From assembly GCA_026914155.1 (NCBI GenBank), contig JAPPGH010000031.1, positions 223,517-287,516 on the forward strand: a stretch of DNA of 64,000 bases. The letters are read 5' to 3'. This DNA comes from Candidatus Palauibacter rhopaloidicola. Its GTDB lineage: Bacteria; Gemmatimonadota; Gemmatimonadetes; Palauibacterales; Palauibacteraceae. This document shows, one piece after another, positions 41,842 to 52,785 of this stretch (position 1 is the stretch's first letter; every line of letters starts with the position of its first letter). Under the pieces are notes generated by a model, which had not been told where the DNA came from, searched no databases, and worked only from the letters and a program-made list of their open reading frames with translations. Position numbers and translations under genes: made by a program.

Positions 41842-42647
41842 TCAACTCTCCCCGCTTTCGACGCCGCCACGGATGCCGCCCGTTGCCTCGCGCGCGGCCC
41901 CCGGCCCGCCCTTGCGCGTCCAGCGCCGCACGAGGCCATACAGGAAGATACAGCGCAGCGCGGAAACGCCATCGCGCCACCCGATCTTCTTCCCCTCCGC
42001 GTACGTCCGTCCCGCGTACGAGATCCCCACTTCATACACGCGCCAGCCGCCCATGGCGACCTTCGCCGTGACTTCCGGTTCGACGCCGAAGGCCCGCTCC
42101 TCGATCGTGAGCTGCTCGATCACTTCCCGGCGGAAGCACTTGTAGCACGTCTCCATGTCCGTGAGGTTGAGGTTCGTCACCATGTTCGACAGCCGAGTCA
42201 GCCAGCGGTTCCCCACGTAGTGCCAGTAGTAGAGGACGCGGTGCGGCTGGCCGCCCATGAATCGCGACCCGTAGACGACGTCCGCCCGGCCGGCGAGGAT
42301 CGGCTCCAGGAGGCGCGGATACTCGGCGGGGTCGTATTCGAGATCGGCGTCCTGGATGATGATGATATCGCCGCTGACACCCCGGAACCCGGTTGAGAGC
42401 GCGGCGCCCTTCCCCCGGTTCCGCTCGTGAACGAAGATCCGGTCGACCAGCCCTTCCGCTTCAAGCCGGCTGAGGATCGACGCGGAGGCGTCGGCCGAGC
42501 CGTCGTCGACCGCGACGAGTTCCACCTCCGGTGCCACTTCCTTCACGCGCCGGACGATGGCCTCGAGCGTCGCCTCCTCGTTGTAAACGGGCATGACCAC
42601 CGAGACCCGGGCTCGCCCCATCTCGTCCGCGTCTCCCTCGCGTGCGA

Positions 42648-42651
<4 letters not shown>
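41842..42651 (-). CDS. Family 2 glycosyltransferase (dolichyl-phosphate mannose synthase-like)
   Basis: GT-A glycosyltransferase of 269 residues with [43 protein letters not shown] and the catalytic DxD-type segment [12 protein letters not shown], then [10 protein letters not shown]. There is no clear C-terminal transmembrane region, as in soluble DPM1-type enzymes that transfer a sugar to a polyprenyl phosphate. ATG 42651 overlaps the upstream stop (ATGA); ATG 42621 with a GGGAG upstream is possible. Neighbouring sugar-nucleotide genes support an envelope-glycan role. Confidence 0.87.
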
Positions 42652-43603
<952 letters not shown>

Positions 43604-43607
<4 letters not shown>

Positions 43608-44932
43608 GCGGTCTCCGCCGGACCGATCTGCCTGCGCCCGACCGGGTAGTGCTCGAACCCCCGAGACGCCATCCCGTCCGGTTCGAACACGTTGCGCCCG
43701 TCGAACACAATGGGACGGGCCATGCGCCGCGCGAGTTGCGACCAGTCGGGACGCCGGTACTGGAGCCACTCCGTCACGACCACGAGCGCGTCCGCCCCGT
43801 CGAGCGCCTCATACTCGCTCGCCGCGTAGTCGACGGCGTCACCGAGATAGAACTCGCGCGACGGTTCCATGGCGGCGGGGTCGTGCGCCACGACCGACGC
43901 CCCCCGTTCACGCAGCGCCTCGGCGACCGCCCGGGAGGGCGCCTCGCGCATGTCGTCCGTGCGCGGCTTGAACGCAAGCCCCCAGAGCGCGAAGCGCAGG
44001 CCCGTGAGATCGTCGCCGAACCGTTTCCGGATCTTCCGGACGAGGACCGTGGTCTGACGATCGTTCGCCTCGGCCACGGATCGCAGGACGCCGAGGTCGA
44101 CGCCCTGCGCTTCCGCGGAACGGATGATCGCCCGCACGTCCTTGGGGAGACAGCTGCCGCCATACCCCGTGCCGGCGTAGAGAAAGGCCGATCCGATGCG
44201 AGGGTCCGAGCCCACGCCGCGGCGGACGCGTTCGATGTCGGCTCCGGTTCGCTCGCAGAGTTCGGCGAACTGGTTCATCATGCTGATCCGGGCGGCCAGC
44301 ATCGCGTTGGCGGCGTACTTGGTCAGTTCGGCCGAGGCGATGTCCATGAAGATCAGCGGGTTCCCCGAGCGGATGAAGGGCTCGTACAACTCCTCCATGC
44401 ACCGCCGGGCGCGGTCGGAGTCCACGCCGCAGACGACCCGGTCGGGGTAGAGGAAGTCCGCGACCGCGTCGCCCTCCTTCAGAAACTCGGGGTTGGAGCA
44501 CATGTGGAAGGGCAGATCGGTCCGTCGAGCGATCTCGGCCCGCACGATGTCGTTCGTCCCCACCGGTACGGTGCTCTTCATGACGATCACCGCGCCGGGG
44601 CGCAGATGGTCCCCGATCGTGCGCGCCGCGTCGAGCACGAAGTCGAGGTCCGCCTGCCCGCCCTGACCAGGCGGCGTACCTACCGCGACGAAGATGACGT
44701 CGGCCGTCCGGATACCCTCGGCCACGTCCGTCGTGAAGCGAAGGCGTCCGGCGGCGAGGCCCTCTGAAATCAGGCGCTCGATACCCGGCTCGTAGATCGG
44801 GACATCTCCGGAGTTCAGGAGCCGGACCCTCTCTTCTTCCACGTCGGCGCAGGTGACGCGGTTCCCGGATCCGGCCAGGCAGGATGCCGCCACGAGTCCA
44901 ACGTACCCGGCGCCAATCACCGTGATTTCCAT
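43604..44932 (-). CDS. ugd: UDP-glucose 6-dehydrogenase
   Basis: Oxidises UDP-glucose to UDP-glucuronate with two NAD+. The 442-residue product has the Rossmann motif [26 protein letters not shown], the signature [14 protein letters not shown] and the catalytic Cys261 in [15 protein letters not shown] 44932 is preceded by AGGGAG. Coupling to the decarboxylase gene indicates a UDP-glucuronate to UDP-xylose route for surface polysaccharide. Confidence 0.95.
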
Positions 44933-44982
44933 CGAGGTCTCCCTCGCTCCGGGTTCAGGGGTCCGGTGTCGCGGCTCGACCA

Positions 44983-45945
44983 TCAAGCGGTGCCGGAACC
45001 CGCGACCCAGTCCATGGTTGCGTGCGCGCAGGCCCGCAGGTCGCGCTCCGCGCGCCACCCGGTTGCGGCCCGCAATCGCGCCGGATCGCCGACCACGACT
45101 TCAGGTTCTCCGCGCCGGACAAGGGCCGGATCGCGCACGATCTCGGGCCTGATCTCCGCCCGCTCGAGAACCCACTCGAGCAGGCGGCGGACCTTCGTCG
45201 CGACCCCGGAGCACACGTTGTATGCCATATGGGGCGTCCCGTCGAGGTCGGCGATGTCCGCCAGCGCCCGGACGCCGTCGCGTACGTCCGTGAAGTCGCG
45301 CGCCACGTCGAGATTGCCCACGGCGAGCCGCGGCTCCGCCGTCCCCCCCCGGATCGCGAGGGCGCGGCGGCAGAAGCTGGGGAGCGCGAACACGCGGCGT
45401 TGTCCGGGTCCGAGGAGCGGGAAGAGCCGCGCCATGACCACGGGGACGCCCAGAGCCGCGCCGACGCCGCGGGCCAGAACATCCTGGGCGGCCTTCGTGG
45501 CGCCGTACACGCTCCGCGGCCGAAGCGGCGTGCGCTCTTCCACCGGTCCGCCTCCGGCGTGGCCGTACGCGTCGGCGGAACCCGCCACGACCACGGTCCG
45601 GACGTCCGCGGAGCCCCGCGCGACGGCTTCGACGAGGCCCAGCGTGCCCGCTCCGTTCACCGCGAGCGCATCGCGGGACCGGAGGCCGGCCTCGGCTCCC
45701 GACGAGAAGCCGGCCAGGTGGAAGATTCGGCGCGGACGGGCAGCGTTCACGACCGAGGCAACCGCGTCGGTGTCTCGCACATCGAGCCGTGTCCATTCGG
45801 TGGCCGCGCGAGCACTCCGGGACAGGGTCCCATCGGAGGGTGCCTCCCCGAACATCGTCGCCGTCACCTCGTATCCGCGGCCCAGCAGGTGCTCGACCAG
45901 GTGCTGTCCGATGAACCCGTCACCGCCCGTTACCAGGACCCTCAC
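44983..45945 (-). CDS. GDP-4-keto-6-deoxymannose reductase-like SDR
   Basis: The 320-residue extended SDR has VTGGDGFIGQHL, IFHLAGFSS, the catalytic Tyr147-x3-Lys151 in SVYGATKAAQ, FPLLGPGQRR, DFTDVRDGVRAL and YNVCSGVATKVRRLL. The last pattern resembles GDP-6-deoxy-D-mannose reductase (Rmd), suggesting synthesis of GDP-rhamnose or a related deoxyhexose. Substrate assignment within SDRs by eye is uncertain. The start is GTG 45945. Confidence 0.8.
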   Translation of the reverse strand: MRVLVTGGDGFIGQHLVEHLLGRGYEVTATMFGEAPSDGTLSRSARAATEWTRLDVRDTDAVASVVNAARPRRIFHLAGFSSGAEAGLRSRDALAVNGAGTLGLVEAVARGSADVRTVVVAGSADAYGHAGGGPVEERTPLRPRSVYGATKAAQDVLARGVGAALGVPVVMARLFPLLGPGQRRVFALPSFCRRALAIRGGTAEPRLAVGNLDVARDFTDVRDGVRALADIADLDGTPHMAYNVCSGVATKVRRLLEWVLERAEIRPEIVRDPALVRRGEPEVVVGDPARLRAATGWRAERDLRACAHATMDWVAGSGTA

Positions 45946-45988
45946 CGGAGCCGCCCATTCGAGCGGCCCGAACTTTCGGGCGGCGGCA

Positions 45989-46972
45989 CTAGAGTACACG
46001 CGCGAGGCGCCGCGCGGCATACGTGACGACGAGGTCCGCCCCCGCCCGCCGGATGGCACGGACGGCTTCCAGGCTGGCCGCTTCGGCGTCGAGCCAGCCG
46101 TTTGCGCCCGCGGCTTCGATCATCGCGTATTCCCCGCTCACCTGATACGCGGCGGTGGGCATCCGGAACTCATCTTTCACTCGTCGGAGGACGTCAAGAT
46201 TCGGCAGCGCCGGTTTCACCATGACCAGATCCGCCCCTTCGGCGATGTCGAAACGGACTTCGCGGATCGCTTCATCCGCGTTCCGCACGTCCATCTGATA
46301 CCCGCGCCGGTCCCCGAAGGCGGGGGCGGAGTCCGCCGCGTCGCGGAAGGGGCCGTAGAAGGCGCTCGCGTACTTCACGGCGTACGACAGGATGGCCACG
46401 TCCTCGAGGTGCGCTTCGTCCAGCGAGGCGCGAATCGCTCCGACCCGGCCGTCCATCATGTCCGATGGCGCAACGATGTCCGCCCCGGCGGCCCCGTGAC
46501 TCACGGCCTGGGAGGCGAGCCGCTCGAGCGTCGGGTCGTTCGCGACGCGGTCCCCGTCGAGGATCCCGCAGTGGCCGTGATCCGTGTATTCGCACAGGCA
46601 GACGTCCGTGATCAGGACCAGGTCGGGAAGCGCGCCGCGAAGCGCCCGCAACGAGCGCTGGATCACGCCATCCGCCCGGTCCGCGCGCGAGCCCCGCGCA
46701 TCCTTGCTCGCCGGCAGGCCGAACAGGAGGACGGCCCGGATTCCCTCCTCGAACGCGGCGCCCGCCTCGTCGACGGCCGCCTCGATACTCAGGCGGTCGA
46801 TGCCGGGCATCGAAGGGATCGGCTGCCGGGCCGCTCCCCGGTCATCGATGAACAGGGGATAGACGAGATCGGAAGCTTCAAGCCGCGTCTCTCGCACCAG
46901 TTCGCGCAGGGAAGCCGTGCGACGCAGGCGGCGTGGCCGGGCGGTGGGGAACGACGCCTCAGGCATGATCAT
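45989..46972 (-). CDS. hemB: Porphobilinogen synthase
   Basis: Condenses two 5-aminolevulinates to porphobilinogen. The 327-residue product has the zinc cysteines in DVCLCEYTDHGHCG (Cys125, Cys127, Cys135), so it is a zinc-type enzyme. It also has the active-site lysines in SYAVKYASAFYGPFR and LVMVKPALP. ATG 46972 overlaps the hemD end by 14 bases; a second ATG two codons later is possible. Confidence 0.95.
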   Translation of the reverse strand: MIMPEASFPTARPRRLRRTASLRELVRETRLEASDLVYPLFIDDRGAARQPIPSMPGIDRLSIEAAVDEAGAAFEEGIRAVLLFGLPASKDARGSRADRADGVIQRSLRALRGALPDLVLITDVCLCEYTDHGHCGILDGDRVANDPTLERLASQAVSHGAAGADIVAPSDMMDGRVGAIRASLDEAHLEDVAILSYAVKYASAFYGPFRDAADSAPAFGDRRGYQMDVRNADEAIREVRFDIAEGADLVMVKPALPNLDVLRRVKDEFRMPTAAYQVSGEYAMIEAAGANGWLDAEAASLEAVRAIRRAGADLVVTYAARRLARVL

Positions 46973-47768
46973 GCGTCGCGGCTAGGCGGCCGGGGCGGGC
47001 GGCGGAAGCAACGAGCGCGTCCACCAGCCCGGGCATCGAGTGCGTCGCCGCCACGACATGCACGGGCAGACCGAACCCGGAGAGCGTCGCCGCGGTCACG
47101 GGACTGATGGCGGCCACGAGCGCGCCGCCGGTCTGCGCGCCGACGAGTTGCACGAAGGCGCGGGCGGCCGATGAGGCCGTGAAGGTCAGCCAGTCCCCGC
47201 GACCCAGTTCGATGAACTCGCGGAGCGAGCCTCGCACATCGCGGTTGACCTCCACCGCATAGGCCGGGGCGACGTCGACTCCGGCTCCGGCGCCGACCAG
47301 TCGCTCCCGCAGCACCGGACGAGCCCGCTCGGCCTGCACGAGCAGGATCCGCGCGTCCGAAAGACGCTCCGCCCCGGTCGCCGCCACGATCTCGGCCGCG
47401 AGCGCTTCGCCGCGATAGGCCGGCGGTACGAGGCAGTCCGCCACTCCGAGGGTGCGCAGCGCGTCCGCGGTCGCCGGGCCCACGGCTGCGAGCCGGCCCG
47501 TCGCCAGGGCGCACATCGAGTCCGCCTCCGCTGCGGCCGCCGCCAGACAGCGGACGGCGTTCACGCTCGTCACCACGATCCAGTCGTATTCGTCCAGGCG
47601 TGCCGCCGCCCGTCCCAGCACCCCCGGGTCGGATGGCGGGACCAAACGGATGGTGGGCGCCGTCGTTACGGTCGCCCCCGCGGCCTCCAGGAGAGTGCGG
47701 AAGCCTTCGGCCTGCCCGGCCGGCCGTGTGACCAGTACATGCTGGCCCGCGAGCGGAGAGGAGGTCAC
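46959..47768 (-). CDS. hemD: Uroporphyrinogen-III synthase
   Basis: Closes and inverts ring D of hydroxymethylbilane. The 269-residue product shows the poorly conserved family pattern: VLVTRPAGQAEGF at the N-terminus, DWIVVTSVNAV, AAVGPATADALRTLG, VPPAYRGEALAAEI, WLTFTASSAARAF and AAISPVTAATLSGFG. GTG 47768 is the start. It overlaps hemB. hemC is not adjacent. Confidence 0.9.
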   Translation of the reverse strand: MTSSPLAGQHVLVTRPAGQAEGFRTLLEAAGATVTTAPTIRLVPPSDPGVLGRAAARLDEYDWIVVTSVNAVRCLAAAAAEADSMCALATGRLAAVGPATADALRTLGVADCLVPPAYRGEALAAEIVAATGAERLSDARILLVQAERARPVLRERLVGAGAGVDVAPAYAVEVNRDVRGSLREFIELGRGDWLTFTASSAARAFVQLVGAQTGGALVAAISPVTAATLSGFGLPVHVVAATHSMPGLVDALVASAARPGRLAATHDHA

Positions 47769-47792
47769 CGAGCCGCCAATGCGAGGCGACCG

Positions 47793-47812
47793 GCCGCGGT
47801 AACCCCCGCGGC
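47793..47812. other. Hairpin between rpmB and hemD
   Basis: A perfect 7-base stem (GCCGCGG / CCGCGGC) with a 6-base loop lies in the 109-base rpmB-hemD gap. No T tract, so its role (end of the ribosomal transcript or hemD leader) is open. Confidence 0.3.
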
Positions 47813-47877
47813 GGGTCGCAGGTCAGCAGTCCGTGGCAACACCCCCGCTACGTACGAAACGTCGCCGAGACGCGTCG

Positions 47878-48069
47878 TCAGGACGCCTTGACGACTTTTC
47901 CCGCCTTGATGCACCGCGTGCAGACGCGCACACGGCGACGAACCGAGCCCTCCACGATCCTCACCCGCTGGAGGTTCGGCATGAAGCGCCGCTTGCGCTT
48001 GTTGTTCGCGTTGCTGACGTGGTTCCCGACGCCGGGTCCCTTGCCGCAGACGTAACAGAAATTCGCCAT
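47878..48069 (-). CDS. rpmB: 50S ribosomal protein L28
   Basis: The 63-residue product begins [20 protein letters not shown] and contains [15 protein letters not shown] and [13 protein letters not shown]. The two Cys-x2-Cys pairs mark the zinc-binding (C+) form. It lies downstream of the alpha operon and a small membrane-protein gene, apparently in the same transcription unit. Confidence 0.96.
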   Translation of the reverse strand: MANFCYVCGKGPGVGNHVSNANNKRKRRFMPNLQRVRIVEGSVRRRVRVCTRCIKAGKVVKAS

Positions 48070-48098
48070 GACCCGCTCAGTATCCGCTCAGTATCCGC

Positions 48099-48602
48099 TC
48101 AGTGCACGTGTACGGAGTCGGCGAGCAGGAAGGTCGGGGACGATGGTATCAACTCGCCCATGCTCTCCTGAACCGCTCCGGATTCGACCCAGACGCCGGC
48201 GATCGAATCGTTGAATGTGTAAACCTGTCCCGAGACGGCGACGCTGTCGCCGCCGTAGATCGTCACCTCGGCCATCCTGAGGAGCTGGATCGGGTCGGGC
48301 TCCAGCAGCACGGGATAGGCGATGCCCGGCGCAAGCTCGACAGCAAACGCGCCCTCCCCGAGACCGGTCGCCACCCGGATCCCTTCGATCATCACGCGGC
48401 GGCTGACCGCTCCCTGCGGATTGGCCAGGAGGTCGGACGCGTCCAGATCGCGGGCCGCCTCGATCGCGGCCGCTTCAGCGTCGGCGCGCGCTTCCTCGAT
48501 GTCGCGCGACTGGAGGTTCAGCCAGTACATGAACCCCCCGATGGCCGCCAGCGCGACAATGCTGAGAATGACGCCGAGCCCACCTTCACCCTTGTTGGAC
48601 AT
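48099..48602 (-). CDS. Single-span membrane protein, unknown
   Basis: Not a recognised family. The 167-residue product has one N-terminal transmembrane helix (about residues 8-27). An Ala/Glu/Asp-rich helical, possibly coiled-coil stretch follows, then an extracytoplasmic beta-rich domain (MAEVTIYGGDSVAVSGQVYTF) that loosely resembles an OB-like fold. GGGAGAAGA precedes ATG 48602. It is wedged between rplQ (18 bases) and rpmB (29 bases), which suggests growth-linked expression. Confidence 0.75.
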   Translation of the reverse strand: MSNKGEGGLGVILSIVALAAIGGFMYWLNLQSRDIEEARADAEAAAIEAARDLDASDLLANPQGAVSRRVMIEGIRVATGLGEGAFAVELAPGIAYPVLLEPDPIQLLRMAEVTIYGGDSVAVSGQVYTFNDSIAGVWVESGAVQESMGELIPSSPTFLLADSVHVH

Positions 48603-48620
48603 GTCTCTTCTCCCGGTTCC

Positions 48621-48983
48621 TCATGCCTCGCGATCGGTGAATTCAATGAGCGCCAACTCCGCTCCGTCACCCTTCCGCGCGCCCAGCTTCAGAATCCTCG
48701 TGTATCCGCCCGGTCGATGTTCGAAACGCGGGCCGATCTTCTCGAAGAGCTTCCGCAGTGCGGCGCGGTCCGCGATCTGTCGGCCGGCCAACTGCCTGCT
48801 ATGCAGATCGCCCCTCTTCGCCAAAGTGATGAGCTTTTCGGCGAACGGCCGCAACTCCTTCGCCTTCGCCTCGGTCGTACGGATCCGCTCGTGCAGGATG
48901 AGACTCGTCGCCATGTTTCGCAGCATCGCCTTCCGATGGCTGCGCGTCCGACCGAGTTCCCGCCCCTTCTTTCTATGCCTCAT
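48621..48983 (-). CDS. rplQ: 50S ribosomal protein L17
   Basis: The 120-residue product has the L17 start [20 protein letters not shown], then [19 protein letters not shown] and the end [15 protein letters not shown]. Its ATG lies inside the last codons of rpoA (11-base overlap), the usual alpha-operon order. Confidence 0.97.
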   Translation of the reverse strand: MRHRKKGRELGRTRSHRKAMLRNMATSLILHERIRTTEAKAKELRPFAEKLITLAKRGDLHSRQLAGRQIADRAALRKLFEKIGPRFEHRPGGYTRILKLGARKGDGAELALIEFTDREA

Positions 48984-50076
48984 CGTCGCCCCGGGCTCCG
49001 TTTCCCGCCAGATCGTCCTTCAGGTAGAGGTTCCCGTCTTCATCCCGCAGGAACGACATGCCGAACCGGAGTCCGTGCGCGCCGAGGACCTCCGCAAGCT
49101 CCTCGAGAGACTTCTCGCCGAAATTCTCCAGCCCGAGGATTTCGTCGCGCGACCGCGTGACGACATCGCCCAGCGTCGTGATCCCCTGCTTCTCGAGCGT
49201 ATTTCTCGAACGGGCCGAGACCTCGCTGAACTCCTCGAGCGAGCGTTCGAGCAACTCGACAAGCTCCGGATCAACGGGCTCGCTCTCGCGCTTCTCGGCG
49301 ACCGGTTCTAGAGCCTCCGGCAGCGTGGGCACGGTGCCCATCTGACTGAAATACGACAGGTGCAGCCGGACGATCTCCGCGGCCTGCGAAACCGCTTCCG
49401 CCGGATTCAGGGCTCCGTTCGTCTCGACATCCACCTCGAGCCGGTCGAAGTCCGTGCGTTGGCCGACGCGGGTCTCCCTGACATTGAAATTCGCACGGGT
49501 CACGGGGTTGTAAACGGCGTCGATCCGGATCGTACCCACCGGAAAGACACGCTTGGTTTCGGTCTCCTCGGGAGGCGTATGGTGCTCCGCCATGACGAAG
49601 CCGCGGCCGCGATTCACCCACAGGTCGAAGGCGAGAGGACGGTTCTCGGGAAGGTCCTCCTGCAGCGTGAAGAGCACGAGGTCCGGGTTCACCACGCGGA
49701 CCGACGCATGCTCCCCGATCTGCTTCGCCGTTACCGGACCGGCCTCGTGCGCCGTCAGCGAGAGCTTCGCGTCCTCCTTGTCCTCGTCCATTACCAGGAC
49801 CAGACGCTTCAGATTCTGAATGATCTGATGTACATCCTCGGCGACTCCGTCCACCGTCTGGTGTTCGTGCTGAACGCCGTCCGCCCGGAAGGCCCAAACC
49901 GCCACCCCGGGAAGCGAGGACAACATGATCCGCCGGATCGAGTTTCCGATTGTGTGCCCGAACCCGCGCTCCAGCGGCTGGAGAAGGAACGATGCGCGCG
50001 CCCCGTTGGGGGATCGCCTCTGTTCCTCCATCGCTTCCGGAAGCACGAGACCGGCCAGATCTACCGACACCGTCAT
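48973..50076 (-). CDS. rpoA: RNA polymerase alpha subunit
   Basis: The 367-residue product has an N-terminal dimerisation domain ([19 protein letters not shown]), a subdomain with [20 protein letters not shown] and a C-terminal DNA-binding domain with helix-hairpin-helix (ITTLGDVV ... [16 protein letters not shown]). ATG 50076 has GGAG 10 bases upstream; GTG 50082 would add two residues. The 70 bases before it separate it from rpsD. Confidence 0.97.
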   Translation of the reverse strand: MTVSVDLAGLVLPEAMEEQRRSPNGARASFLLQPLERGFGHTIGNSIRRIMLSSLPGVAVWAFRADGVQHEHQTVDGVAEDVHQIIQNLKRLVLVMDEDKEDAKLSLTAHEAGPVTAKQIGEHASVRVVNPDLVLFTLQEDLPENRPLAFDLWVNRGRGFVMAEHHTPPEETETKRVFPVGTIRIDAVYNPVTRANFNVRETRVGQRTDFDRLEVDVETNGALNPAEAVSQAAEIVRLHLSYFSQMGTVPTLPEALEPVAEKRESEPVDPELVELLERSLEEFSEVSARSRNTLEKQGITTLGDVVTRSRDEILGLENFGEKSLEELAEVLGAHGLRFGMSFLRDEDGNLYLKDDLAGNGARGDDEA

Positions 50077-50146
50077 ATGCACTTCACTCCATGTTTTTGC
50101 TCAGCGACTTCCGCGGGCCGGATACGGGCCCACGGCCTCCGCAGGC

Positions 50147-50779
50147 TTACTTGCTGTAGAGTTCGACGATCAGCTGCTCTTCAACGGCGAGCGGAATGTC
50201 GGACCGGGACGGACGCTCGAGCATTCGCCCGCTCGCCGCGTCGTAGTCGACGCCCAGCCACGACAACTGATCGCGTGACCGGCGATCCTCGATCGCCTCG
50301 ATCACCACCGGCAACTTCCGCGCTTTCGGCGCCATGGACACTTCCGCACCGGGTCCGACGGAATAGCTCGGCACGTCGACCGTCGCCCCTTCGACCCGTA
50401 CGTGGCGGTGCCGAATGAGCTGACGCGCCGCCTTGCGAGAGGGCGCGAAGCCGAGACGATAGACGATATTGTCGAGTCGGCTCTCGAGCGCGACGAGCAG
50501 GTTCTCGCCCGTGACGCCCGGGACGCGCGAAGCCTTCTTGAAGAGAGAGCGGAACTGCTTCTCCGCGAGTCCGTAGATTCGCTTCACCTTCTGCTTTTCC
50601 CGCAACTGCACGGCGTACTCCGACTGGCGCCGGCGACGGCGACCGCCGCCATGCTGACCGGGGGGGAACGCGCGGCGCTCGATCGCGCATTTCTCCGTGA
50701 AGCAGCGCTTCCCCTTGAGGAAGAGCTTCTCTCCCTCGCGCCGGCACAGCCGGCAGACGGGTCCCGTATAGCGAGCCAT
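50147..50779 (-). CDS. rpsD: 30S ribosomal protein S4
   Basis: The 210-residue product begins MARYTGPVCRLCRREGEKLF and continues to RCFTEKC, the four-cysteine zinc-binding form. It has an S4 RNA-binding domain (LDNIVYRLGFAPSRKAARQL) and ends ELYSK. It starts immediately after the rpsK stop. In E. coli S4 autoregulates this operon; no such site is evident here. Confidence 0.97.
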   Translation of the reverse strand: MARYTGPVCRLCRREGEKLFLKGKRCFTEKCAIERRAFPPGQHGGGRRRRRQSEYAVQLREKQKVKRIYGLAEKQFRSLFKKASRVPGVTGENLLVALESRLDNIVYRLGFAPSRKAARQLIRHRHVRVEGATVDVPSYSVGPGAEVSMAPKARKLPVVIEAIEDRRSRDQLSWLGVDYDAASGRMLERPSRSDIPLAVEEQLIVELYSK

Positions 50780-51160
50780 CTATACCCTCCGCTTCTTCGG
50801 CGGACGGCATCCGTTGTGCGGAATCGGCGTCACGTCCTTGATCGAACGGATCGCGAGACCCGCCGCCTGCAGAGCCTGAATCGCCGACTCGCGACCCGAT
50901 CCGGGACCCTGCACTTCCACATGGACTCGCCGCATCCCCATGCCGGCGGCCTCTCGTCCCACCGTCTCGGCGGCGATGGTGGCGGCAAAGGGCGTGGACT
51001 TCTTGGAGCCCTTGAACCCCGCCTTTCCGGCGCTGGCCCAGGCGACGGTGTCCCCGGTCAGAGTCGTGATCGTGATGATCGTATTGTTGAAGGTCGCCTT
51101 GATGTGGGCGACGCCCTCGGCATCGACCTGGCGCTTCTTCTTTTTTACCCGCTTTACCAT
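50780..51160 (-). CDS. rpsK: 30S ribosomal protein S11
   Basis: The 126-residue product has the S11 core [40 protein letters not shown] and the C-terminus [16 protein letters not shown]. The lysine-rich N-terminus is encoded by an A-rich stretch. It sits between rpsM and rpsD. Confidence 0.98.
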   Translation of the reverse strand: MVKRVKKKKRQVDAEGVAHIKATFNNTIITITTLTGDTVAWASAGKAGFKGSKKSTPFAATIAAETVGREAAGMGMRRVHVEVQGPGSGRESAIQALQAAGLAIRSIKDVTPIPHNGCRPPKKRRV

Positions 51161-51201
51161 TCCCTGCGCGTCCTCTGTTTTGACCGACGTGGTTGCCGCG
51201 T

Positions 51202-51582
51202 CTACTTCCGGGGCGCCTTCTTCTTACCGGCCACGGCGCGCCGCGGCCCCTTTCGGGTCCGGGCGTTGGTGTGCGTGCGCTGGCCGCGCACCGGCAGATT
51301 CCGCCTGTGCCGCATCCCGCGATAGCATCCGATGTCCATCAGACGCTTCACGTTCATCGAGGTTTCGGTACGCAGCGAACCCTCGACCTTGTAGTGGTTC
51401 TCGATGACCCGACGCAGCTTGTTGACGTCATCGTCGGACAGCTGGTAGACGCGAACGTCCCCATCCACGCCCGTTTCGGCCAGGATGTTGCGCGCCGTCG
51501 AGTGGCCGATTCCGTAGATGTACGTGAGGCCCACCTCGATCCGCTTGTTCCGTGGGAGATCGACTCCGGCTATGCGTGCCAT
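51202..51582 (-). CDS. rpsM: 30S ribosomal protein S13
   Basis: The 126-residue product begins [20 protein letters not shown], with IYGIGHSTA, a helix-hairpin-helix region, [20 protein letters not shown] and a basic tail. It lies directly after rpmJ. Confidence 0.98.
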   Translation of the reverse strand: MARIAGVDLPRNKRIEVGLTYIYGIGHSTARNILAETGVDGDVRVYQLSDDDVNKLRRVIENHYKVEGSLRTETSMNVKRLMDIGCYRGMRHRRNLPVRGQRTHTNARTRKGPRRAVAGKKKAPRK

Positions 51583-51592
51583 GTATTCCTGC

Positions 51593-51709
51593 CTATCCCT
51601 GCCGCTGCTTGTGCTTCGGATCTCGACTGCAGATCACCCGCACGACACCGCGCCTGCGGATGACCTTGCAATGCTCGCAAATGCGCCTGACACTCGAACG
51701 AACCTTCAT
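51593..51709 (-). CDS. rpmJ: 50S ribosomal protein L36
   Basis: This 38-residue gene is easily missed because of its size. The product starts [20 protein letters not shown] and ends [12 protein letters not shown]. Cys11, Cys14, Cys27 and His33 form the zinc-binding site of the C+ type. ATG 51709 to TAG 51593-51595 is clear, and the position between infA and rpsM is canonical. Confidence 0.97.
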   Translation of the reverse strand: MKVRSSVRRICEHCKVIRRRGVVRVICSRDPKHKQRQG

Positions 51710-51782
51710 GCTTCCGTCCCCTCGTGGCGGTTCGATGGCAACCCTTCAAAATACCAGCCCGAACCGATCCGAACAAACTCCA

Positions 51783-52001
51783 TCACTTGTAGCGGTACGT
51801 GATCCGCCCTCTCGTCAGATCGTAGGGAGACAACTCGACCGCGACCCGGTCTCCCGGCAGGATCCGTATGTAGTTCATTCGAATCTTGCCGGAGACGTGG
51901 CAGACGATCTGATGCCCGTTCTCCAACTCCACGCGAAACATCGCGTTGGGAAGCGCCTCGGCGACCTCCCCCGTCATCTGGATCGGTTCTTCCTTCGCCA
52001 A
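51783..52001 (-). CDS. infA: Translation initiation factor IF-1
   Basis: The 72-residue OB-fold protein contains [38 protein letters not shown] and ends [11 protein letters not shown]. The start is a TTG at 52001 with GGGAGG 6 bases upstream, one base after the map stop. A weak initiator on an initiation-factor gene is notable. Confidence 0.97.
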   Translation of the reverse strand: MAKEEPIQMTGEVAEALPNAMFRVELENGHQIVCHVSGKIRMNYIRILPGDRVAVELSPYDLTRGRITYRYK

Positions 52002-52002
52002 C

Positions 52003-52785
52003 TCAGGCCTCCCCTGCTGCTCGCGCCGGCGTCGCGACGCGCGTCAACACGCGCGGGCCCTCCGACGTTACCGCCACCGTGTGCTCGAAATGCGCCGAGA
52101 GGCATCCATCTCCCGTCACCACCGTCCATTCATCGTCGAGCGTGCGGATCTCCGGCCCGCCGGCGTTGACCATCGGCTCGATGGCGATGACGAGCCCCGC
52201 CTGCATCCGGAACCCGCGGTTGCGCACTCCATAGTTCGGAACCTGCGGCTCCTCGTGAGGCGCCTCCCCCACGCCGTGTCCCACAAGCTCCCGAATCACG
52301 CTGAAGCCCTCGGCTTCGACGTGCGTCTGAATCGCCCAGCCCAGGTCGCCGAGCTGGGCCCCGGCGCGCGCCGCCTCGATGCCCACGTCGAGCGCCGTTC
52401 GGGTCACGCCCAGGAGCCGCGCCGTCGCCGGCGTCACCTCGCCCACCGGGATCGTGACCGCCGCGTCCGCGAACAGACCGTCGAGCTTGACACCGACGTC
52501 GACGCTCACGATGTCGCCCGACTCCAATTCACGCCGGAACGATGGAATGCCATGTACGACCTCTTCGTTGACGCTCGTGCACAGTGTGGCCGGAAACCCG
52601 TACAGCCCCTTGAAGGCGGGCGTCGCGCCCGGGTTGTCGCGGATCATCGCCTCCGCAATCTCGTCCAGCTCCCCGGTGCTCCGCCCGGGGATGGCCTGCT
52701 CCGCCGCCATCTCGAGGACCTCCGCCACGATCGCCCCCGCCGCGGCGATGGCCTCGATCTGGGCGCGCGACTTCAGCCGGATCAA
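52003..52785 (-). CDS. map: Methionine aminopeptidase type I
   Basis: Removes initiator methionine. The 260-residue product begins [13 protein letters not shown] and has the metal ligands in [27 protein letters not shown] and FEHTVAVT, plus HGIPS. The start is TTG 52785, overlapping the adk stop (TTGA), with GGAG 8 bases upstream; no in-frame ATG offers a complete domain. Confidence 0.95.
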   Translation of the reverse strand: MIRLKSRAQIEAIAAAGAIVAEVLEMAAEQAIPGRSTGELDEIAEAMIRDNPGATPAFKGLYGFPATLCTSVNEEVVHGIPSFRRELESGDIVSVDVGVKLDGLFADAAVTIPVGEVTPATARLLGVTRTALDVGIEAARAGAQLGDLGWAIQTHVEAEGFSVIRELVGHGVGEAPHEEPQVPNYGVRNRGFRMQAGLVIAIEPMVNAGGPEIRTLDDEWTVVTGDGCLSAHFEHTVAVTSEGPRVLTRVATPARAAGEA

